In this document: piece after piece, positions 44,001 through 48,615 of the stretch
How the letters are laid out: the number at the start of each line of letters is the position of its first letter
Position numbering within the stretch: the stretch's first letter is position 1
Assembly: GCA_964540415.1 (NCBI GenBank)
Contig: CAZIMM010000008.1
Span: 1 to 48,615, forward strand
Source of the DNA: CAZIMM01 sp964540415
GTDB lineage: Bacteria > Bacillota > Clostridia > Oscillospirales > Acutalibacteraceae
Length of the DNA: 48,615 bases
Reading direction: 5' to 3'
Notes under the pieces: model-generated
What the model was told of the DNA's origin: nothing
The model's database searches: none
Seen by the model: only the letters and a program-made list of their open reading frames with translations
Made by a program: the position numbers and the translations under genes

Positions 44001-44283
44001 TTACATCTCCGTTTTCATACGCGCTCCCGGAAACACACCATCTGCCGCTTTCAACAAAGCCCCGGAGTCGTTCAAACTCCTCCGGGTAATACTCTTCCGC
44101 AAGCTCATAACGATAGCTTCCCTCAAAGCTGAAAATATAGTCCGGGAATTGTCTGAAATATTCAAAGTTTTCACGCAGCGTCTTCGGCAGATATTCTTTC
44201 AGAGTTGTTTCAAAGGTCCAGTTCCACGAGGTATCGAGGTGAGCAGTTGCGACGGTGTATATTGTCGGCTTCAGATTGCTCAT
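41050..44283 (-). CDS. GH38 family alpha-mannosidase (complete, short N-terminus)
   Basis: A 1077-residue enzyme in which the catalytic domain starts at once: VATAHLDTSWNW gives zinc ligands His15 and Asp17, and DIYLPDCFGFGRALPG the nucleophile Asp128. HGVGDRGGSP and HQFHDDITGTSLMECY are the other conserved stretches. The three-helix bundle and a large beta-rich C-terminal part follow. Unlike the GH38 protein at 1-2231 it has no N-terminal sandwich, so it belongs to a different subgroup. No signal peptide. It follows nadE by 14 bases behind AAGGAG. Specificity not readable. Confidence 0.92.
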   Translation of the reverse strand: MSNLKPTIYTVATAHLDTSWNWTFETTLKEYLPKTLRENFEYFRQFPDYIFSFEGSYRYELAEEYYPEEFERLRGFVESGRWCVSGSAYENGDVNIPSPEALIRNIMYGNGYFFRTFGKRSADIYLPDCFGFGRALPGVAAHCGLLGFTTQKLVWSSAYGIPFDIGKWYGTDGKWIYVSADARDYNASLARVRTHPAVIKKLRDNIKNYDLPFAEILHGVGDRGGSPRVKSMNRVAFEVQTNASAKSDVIMASTDRLFRDMDEKLSDEQKARLPEWKNELVFTDHAVGSYTSRAQSKRFNRRCECLADAAERFCSAAYWLGGMDYPQSALDTAWKRTIAHQFHDDITGTSLMECYKRNWNDYVLALNGFAEEYRAAAGSLARGMDTSFVEGTAVLVTNPLETRRKQAVALNVSPPEGFSFAAVFDGDGNEVPSQTKREKNGFCVTFVADVPAVGCRVYDLRGSKRSCTLRTDLYVSEKYLENSKYKVYLNKNGDISSIFDKINNRELLAAPVIMGLYEYNGSIAWPAWEMGYDEVMAPCTHTASQPSFRIADFGCARVAIETVRRAKGSIFKQTVSLDSEGDAVSVYNEVDWRSTKTLLKTSFPLAVSNEKATYDLGLGVIERGSNSRRLYEVPAQMWGDITEPDGSFGVSVFSDSRTGWDKPDGNTLRLTGMHTPCNPYRSESAQHLMEIGLNRWSFALFSHGGSWRNGTQMSANAFNRPMAAFAVPSDKQKKQMGDEHSFISVSNGVLIRAVKKAQESGELVVRFNESIGSDKKDVRFSFGNGIASARELLGDEQEKGAARVENGELVFDIEAYGVKTFAFTPFDPEQCLQKDESICVDFGADTDITSSNSERADGVFPGGTTLPSELYPQYFTSGGIEFRTESGRALRCTGQKIKLPDEARMVYVVAASVNGDKDECFTVNGQQHTVKIRDAGENIGAWDLFALGEAGYIKREPIALSLTHRHSAQGDVYGAISCFFKYGFDCAGGELVLPDDEDVLIIAVSCTEGIESASPLCELYDSLEKRNFGFALTPRQFNGEPISKLMRKKGKANFIKNYAVNRLNFSTGRQKKLTKYS

Positions 44284-44297
44284 GTTGACACGTCTCC

Positions 44298-46241
44298 TTA
44301 TTTCTGATTGTACCGCGCCATTTCGACGCTTGCCATATTGTCAAACACCTCGCTGTCAGCGTCGGACGGCATACGCAAATCGCCTCTGGGCGACAGTGCA
44401 ACACTGCCGACCTTCGGTCCGTCCGGCGAGCAGGAGCGTTTGAACTGATTGGCAATCAACCGCTTTGTAAATACGCGAAGCCAGCGGGCAATTTCTCCCT
44501 TTGAATATTTTCCTTCAAAAGCGCGCTCGGCAATGAATACGATCTTTTCCTGTGTGAAGCCGAACCGCATAAAGTGATACAAAAAGAAGTCATGCAATTC
44601 ATACGGACCGATAACGTCTTCGGTTTTCTGCACTATTGTTCCGTTCTCGTCCGGCGGGAGCAGTTCGGGGCTGACCGGAGTGTCAATCACCGCGTTAAGC
44701 GTTTCTGAAAGACCTTCACCGGAGCAATCCGCAATATATTTGACAAGATGACGCACCAGTGTTTTGGGGACTCCGCAGTTCACGTCGTACATACTCATAT
44801 GGTCGCCGTTAAAGGTGCACCAGCCCAGAGCAAGCTCGCTCAAATCTCCCGTTCCCACAAGAAGCGCACCCTGCTTGTTTGCGAGATCCATCAGGATTTG
44901 TGTGCGTTCTCTTGCCTGGACGTTTTCATACGTCACATCGTGAACCTTCATATCGTGTTCAATGTCACGCATATGCTGCTCACAGGCAGGCACGATGTTG
45001 ATTTCCTTGAGCGAGCAGCCCAGTTGTGTGACAAGGTTGCAGGCGTTGTTTTTTGTTCCGGCGGTTGTTCCGAAGCCGGGCATTGTGACACACTGCACGT
45101 TTTCCGGCGGAAGTTTCAATTCCGCGAAGGCTCTGACGGTGACAAGCAATGCGAGAGTTGAATCAAGGCCGCCCGAGATGCCGAGTATAGCCCTTTTTGC
45201 GTTTATGTGCTTGATACGTTTTATCAGCCCGGCCGCCTGAATGCTCAGAATTTCCTCGCAATGCTCGGCACGCAGCTTCTGGTTTTCTGGAACAAAGGGA
45301 GTGCACGAATAAGTTCTGCTTACCGCATCTTTCGGAAGCTCACCGATCGGTGTTTCGATAACAGTGTACTCCTGCTGAAAATCGTCCGCATTGTCAAAGA
45401 ACTCACTGTTCCGGCGCTGCGCGCTCAAACGCTGAACGTCAATGTCGGCGATTGCAAAACTGTCAGGAGTGAAGCGCTTGCTCTCGCTGAGCACAGAACC
45501 GTTTTCCGCAACAAAGCAGGAGCCGGAAAAAACAAGATCTGTTGTGCTTTCTCCGACACCCGCGTCGGAATAGATATAGCCGCACGCACAGCGCGCACTC
45601 TGCTGCTTTATCAGAGAACACCTGTAGCTGTTCTTCGTCACAAGCTCATTGCTTGCCGAAAGGTTGACAATAATATTTGCCCCGTTCATCGCCATAATAC
45701 AGCTCGGAGGAACCGGCACCCAGAGATCTTCACAGATTTCGATGCCGACAGTTGCAGAATCGTCCAGCCTGAAAAGGAGCTTGCCGAACGGTGCTTGAGT
45801 GTTGCCGATTTTGATTGTTGATTTTACGGAGGTCTTTGCCGCAGAAAACCAGCGCTTTTCGTAAAACTCACCGTAATTGGGGATATAAGCTTTCGGCACA
45901 ACGCCGACGACTTTTCCCATATGCAGCACGGCGGCGCAGTTATAAAGCCTGTCCCCCTGACGAAGCGGCAGACCGACAATTATGAGAGCCTCCATGTTGT
46001 GTGTCTTTTCAGCCAACCAGAGGAGCACATTCTCACAGTTTTCAAGGAGTGAATTGTTCCTGAGCAAATCCGCGCAGGTGTAACCGCAAAGATACATTTC
46101 CGGCAGGGCGATAATCTGGGCACGCCTCTTGTCAACCGTATTGCGTATTAATTCAAAAGCTTTTTTGACGTTGTGCTCCGGGTTTGCAAGAATTATTTCG
46201 GGGCTCAACGCTGCAGCTCTGACGAAACCGTATTTATACAA
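44298..46241 (-). CDS. nadE: Glutamine-dependent NAD+ synthetase
   Basis: A 647-residue two-domain enzyme. The N-terminal nitrilase-type glutaminase has the triad Glu48 (LPEMYL), Lys117 (PKAYIPNYGEFYE) and Cys170 (GIEICEDLWVP). The C-terminal synthetase has the ATP loop GISGGLDSTLALL and TTAGTKNNA. It amidates nicotinic acid adenine dinucleotide with ammonia from glutamine. The TTG start at 46241 is set by GGAGGG 6 bases upstream; no ATG fits. Length matches the long glutamine-using form. Confidence 0.96.
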   Translation of the reverse strand: MYKYGFVRAAALSPEIILANPEHNVKKAFELIRNTVDKRRAQIIALPEMYLCGYTCADLLRNNSLLENCENVLLWLAEKTHNMEALIIVGLPLRQGDRLYNCAAVLHMGKVVGVVPKAYIPNYGEFYEKRWFSAAKTSVKSTIKIGNTQAPFGKLLFRLDDSATVGIEICEDLWVPVPPSCIMAMNGANIIVNLSASNELVTKNSYRCSLIKQQSARCACGYIYSDAGVGESTTDLVFSGSCFVAENGSVLSESKRFTPDSFAIADIDVQRLSAQRRNSEFFDNADDFQQEYTVIETPIGELPKDAVSRTYSCTPFVPENQKLRAEHCEEILSIQAAGLIKRIKHINAKRAILGISGGLDSTLALLVTVRAFAELKLPPENVQCVTMPGFGTTAGTKNNACNLVTQLGCSLKEINIVPACEQHMRDIEHDMKVHDVTYENVQARERTQILMDLANKQGALLVGTGDLSELALGWCTFNGDHMSMYDVNCGVPKTLVRHLVKYIADCSGEGLSETLNAVIDTPVSPELLPPDENGTIVQKTEDVIGPYELHDFFLYHFMRFGFTQEKIVFIAERAFEGKYSKGEIARWLRVFTKRLIANQFKRSCSPDGPKVGSVALSPRGDLRMPSDADSEVFDNMASVEMARYNQK

Positions 46242-46272
46242 AGCTATCCCTCCGATTAAACATATACAATTT

Positions 46273-46301
46273 ATTATACTATGCTTTTGCGAATATATAA
46301 A
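46273..46301 (-). promoter_or_regulatory. Sigma-A-like promoter of nadE and the second GH38 gene
   Basis: TTTATA (46296-46301, 4 of 6 matches), 17-base spacer, perfect TATAAT (46273-46278) on the minus strand, 32 bases before the TTG start. I could not find a clear promoter for the divergent symporter gene in this 95-base A/T-rich gap. Confidence 0.6.
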
Positions 46302-46336
46302 GTCCTTTTAAAAAAAATTTATATACAGGTGATTCG

Positions 46337-47704
46337 ATGGCGCTCATTGAAGGTATCAACAACGTGCTGTGGGGCACGGGAACACTGCTTATTTTTGTCG
46401 GCGTCGGCCTTATGTTCACCGTTCGGACAGGATGGTTTCAGTTTTGCGGCGTCAGGCTGTGGATGAGTAAAACGCTCGGTTCGGTTCTTCGTCCGAATGT
46501 CCGCCGCAGTGCGGAAAAGGGCTCAATCTCACAGTTTCAGGCACTCTCCTCATCACTTGCGGCGTGCATGGGCACAGGGAACATCGTCGGGGTTGCGGCA
46601 GCACTGTGCAGCGGCGGTGCCGGTGCGGTGCTGTGGATGTGGATTTCGGCAGTGCTCGGAATGATGACCAGCTGCGCGGAAAACGTTCTCGGAATGAAAT
46701 ACCGCGAAAAGAACCGGAGCGGCGAATGGGTCGGCAGCTCAATGCTTTATATCCAAGCGGCTTTCCGTTCAAAAATTCCCGCAGTTGCATTCAGCGTGTT
46801 CTGCATGGGAGCGGCGTTCGGCATGGGCAACATAACTCAGTCAAACGCGCTCGCGCGTGCGCTTGAGGGTGAGTTCTCGTTGAGTCCGTATGTTTCCGGC
46901 GCGGCTGCGGCTTTGCTTGCCGGAGCGGTGATTTTCGGCGGTATCGGCAGAATTGCAAAAGTGACAGAAAAAATAATACCGCTTATCTCGGCGGTATTCA
47001 TTCTCGGCTGTGTTGCCGTGATAGCGGTGAATTATAAAAGGATTCCGTCTGCGGCGCACGCAATTGTGGCGGAAGGGCTGAGCATGAAATCCGCGGCGGG
47101 AGGAATTGCCGGATACAGCCTGAGCAGAACCGCACGGGTCGGAATATCCAAGGGTGTCTTTTCAAATGAAGCGGGTCTCGGCTCGTCACCGATTATTCAC
47201 TGTGCGACAGATGTGACCGAGCCGACGGTTCAGGGAATGTGGGGCATGACGGAGGTGTTTTTGGACACCGTTGTGATGTGCACCGTGACAGCGTTCACCA
47301 TCCTTTGTTCCGGAGTACAGACGAACGGAGCTGCGCTTTCTCCGGCGCTGATGTGCTCCGTCGCGTTTTCAGGGGTGTTCGGCGCGTTTGCGGGAAAATT
47401 CGTTGCGGTGTGCGTTGCGGTTTACGGCTATGCAACTCTTGTCGGCTGGTCTTTTTACGGCGAGAAGGCGTCGCAATACATTTTCGGCGAACGGTCTCCT
47501 GTTGTTTACCGCTGCGTTTACACCGCTTTGATTTTTCTCGGTGCAATCTCTCCGCTTGCCGCTGTCTGGGAGCTTTCGGACATGATGAACGCACTTATGG
47601 CAATACCGAATCTCGCCGCCCTGACCCTGTTATCGGGCGAGGCGGCGAGAGAAATAAACCGTTATGCGAAGAACGAGCGCAAATCAAGCAGGAAGATTAC
47701 ATAA
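46337..47704 (+). CDS. Sodium/alanine (glycine) symporter, AgcS family
   Basis: A 455-residue membrane protein with about ten helices. Family signatures include GLMFTVRTGWFQF, SSLAACMGTGNIVGVAAAL, GSSMLYIQ and GVFSNEAGLGSSPIIH; the motif with GTGNI and the SNEAG loop is diagnostic of the alanine/glycine:cation symporters (SSF/APC-related). It imports small neutral amino acids with sodium ions. AGGTGA lies close to the ATG. It converges on clpC with a gap of 25 bases and no obvious terminator. Confidence 0.93.
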   Translation: MALIEGINNVLWGTGTLLIFVGVGLMFTVRTGWFQFCGVRLWMSKTLGSVLRPNVRRSAEKGSISQFQALSSSLAACMGTGNIVGVAAALCSGGAGAVLWMWISAVLGMMTSCAENVLGMKYREKNRSGEWVGSSMLYIQAAFRSKIPAVAFSVFCMGAAFGMGNITQSNALARALEGEFSLSPYVSGAAAALLAGAVIFGGIGRIAKVTEKIIPLISAVFILGCVAVIAVNYKRIPSAAHAIVAEGLSMKSAAGGIAGYSLSRTARVGISKGVFSNEAGLGSSPIIHCATDVTEPTVQGMWGMTEVFLDTVVMCTVTAFTILCSGVQTNGAALSPALMCSVAFSGVFGAFAGKFVAVCVAVYGYATLVGWSFYGEKASQYIFGERSPVVYRCVYTALIFLGAISPLAAVWELSDMMNALMAIPNLAALTLLSGEAAREINRYAKNERKSSRKIT

Positions 47705-47729
47705 ATCATTGTCGCAAAAGCATTAGGTG

Positions 47730-48615
47730 TTAACCGTTTTCGGTGCTTTCATTTTCCTGCACAGCCTGAGATGCATTTTCATCGGACTTTGCCGTGCTGT
47801 TCGTTTGGTTGAATACGAATTTGCCTTCTTCAATTTCGCAGACATAGGCATTGTTTGCCGTAACCTTTCCTTCGAGCATTGCTTCGGAAAGCCTATCCTC
47901 AATCTCGCTGCGTATCGCACGGCGAAGCGGACGTGCACCGAAAACCGCATCAAATCCGGCATCTGCGATTTTGGAAACGACCTCATCGGTAAATGTGAGG
48001 GCAATTTCAAGCTGAGATACACGTCCAGTAAGCGCTGCAAGCATACGGCGGGCAATCTCGCGGATGTCCTCCTTTGTCAGACGGTTGAAAACGATAATAT
48101 CGTCAACCCTGTTGAGGAATTCGGGACGGAAACAACGCTTCAGCTCTCCCATGACAGCCTCTTTGATTTTTACATTGCTCATCTCAGCATTGCCCTCGCC
48201 TGTAAAGCCCAGTGACTTGCCATCGGCTGTTATCAGCTTTGCGCCGACGTTTGAGGTCATGATTATGATGCAGTTTTTAAAATCAACTCGTCTGCCCTGA
48301 GAATCAGTGAGAATACCGTCCTCGAGAATCTGCAAAAGCATGTTGAACACGTCCGGATGCGCCTTTTCGATTTCATCAAACAGCACAACCGAATACGGCT
48401 TTCTGCGCACCTTTTCCGTGAGCTGGCCGCCCTCCTCATAGCCGACATAGCCCGGAGGCGAGCCGACAAGGCGGGACACCGTGTGCTTCTCCATATATTC
48501 CGACATGTCCAGACGTATCATTGCATTTTCGTCGCCGAAAAGCGATGCTGCGAGTGACTTGCAAAGCTCTGTTTTGCCGACACCTGTGGGGCCGAGGAAG
48601 ATGAACGAGCCTGTC
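47730..48615 (-). CDS. clpC: ClpC-type AAA+ unfoldase, C-terminal part (N-terminus beyond window)
   Basis: The frame enters from the right edge and covers 294 residues of the second AAA+ module: Walker A GPTGVGKTE, SRLVGSPPGYVGYEEGGQL, Walker B VVLFDEIEKAHPD, sensor IIMTSNVGA, arginine-finger region RPEFLNRVDD and the C-terminal D2-small domain. The SLGFTGE segment after ITADGK corresponds to the [LIV]GF loop that docks to ClpP, which favours ClpC over ClpB. It ends in an acidic Ser/Asn/Glu-rich tail of about 30 residues. It should degrade misfolded or regulatory proteins with ClpP. The mcsA/mcsB/ctsR genes usually next to clpC are not visible here. Confidence 0.88.
   Translation of the reverse strand, partial: TGSFIFLGPTGVGKTELCKSLAASLFGDENAMIRLDMSEYMEKHTVSRLVGSPPGYVGYEEGGQLTEKVRRKPYSVVLFDEIEKAHPDVFNMLLQILEDGILTDSQGRRVDFKNCIIIMTSNVGAKLITADGKSLGFTGEGNAEMSNVKIKEAVMGELKRCFRPEFLNRVDDIIVFNRLTKEDIREIARRMLAALTGRVSQLEIALTFTDEVVSKIADAGFDAVFGARPLRRAIRSEIEDRLSEAMLEGKVTANNAYVCEIEEGKFVFNQTNSTAKSDENASQAVQENESTENG

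Noticed and set aside
45207..45821. A 204-codon open frame antisense to nadE, and a similar one at 41591-42247 antisense to the GH38 gene
   Set aside because: Both are shadows of conserved genes with no ribosome site or recognisable motif.
1..48615. CRISPR arrays, insertion sequences, prophage or integrative elements
   Set aside because: I saw no regularly spaced repeats, transposase or integrase motifs, or attachment duplications at the tRNA gene.

Overview
The window looks like part of the chromosome of an anaerobic, spore-forming Firmicute, probably Clostridia of the Oscillospirales/Ruminococcaceae type. It carries ribonuclease M5, a YlmC/YmxH-type sporulation protein, a ClpC-type ATPase, LuxS, the CimA type of citramalate synthase, frequent TTG/GTG starts with strong GGAGG ribosome sites, and consensus sigma-A promoters. 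Two short runs of N (17877-17894 and 32838-32847) and one single-base frameshift point to a draft, possibly metagenome-derived, assembly. I see no phage, insertion sequence, CRISPR array or conjugation gene; this is ordinary chromosome.

Layout. 1-7213: a cut GH38 alpha-mannosidase (minus), a small YlmC/YmxH protein, a lipoprotein, then a plus-strand set of a frameshifted HlyD/MacA-like adaptor, a MacB/FtsX-like permease and a CE15-like esterase. 7233-8367: the rpsF-ssb-rpsR operon (minus) with a consensus promoter and a candidate S6:S18 leader. 8395-21622: a long plus-strand block: queT-luxS; an M23/G5 membrane peptidase; an LCAT-like hydrolase; alaS, HIT, phosphoribosyltransferase, comEC, holA, rnmV, ispF, GNAT; and a tRNA-Gly(GCC) with its own promoter and terminator. 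21590-24485: a minus-strand pair of a GH4 alpha-galactosidase-like enzyme and a long SDR protein. 24532-33915: the branched-chain amino acid operon ilvB-ilvN-ilvC-cimA-leuC-leuD-leuB-ilvE (minus), ending in a perfect hairpin and starting with an attenuator-like leader. 34013-41034: pfkA, pcrA, a DapA/NanA-family lyase, a metallophosphoesterase and a secreted PHP protein (minus). 41050-46301: a second GH38 enzyme and glutamine-dependent NAD synthetase (minus). 46337-47704: an alanine/sodium symporter (plus). 47730-48615: the C-terminal part of clpC (minus, cut by the window end).

How the genes fit together. Two GH38 enzymes, a GH4 enzyme and a CE15-like esterase suggest a glycan-degrading gut or rumen organism. 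The ilv/leu/cim operon covers most of valine, leucine and isoleucine synthesis, using citramalate for isoleucine; ilvD and a separate leuA are not in the window.

The best candidate for something undescribed is the ilvB leader (33638-33915). A sigma-A promoter drives a 43-codon open frame, missed by usual length cutoffs, in which 12 of 21 consecutive codons are Ile, Val or Leu. A perfect 12-bp hairpin lies inside those codons, a 7-base segment can pair with the terminator arm, and an intrinsic terminator precedes ilvB. I found no T-box motif, the usual Firmicute solution, so this looks like ribosome-mediated attenuation. That reading is inference and needs comparative and folding tests.
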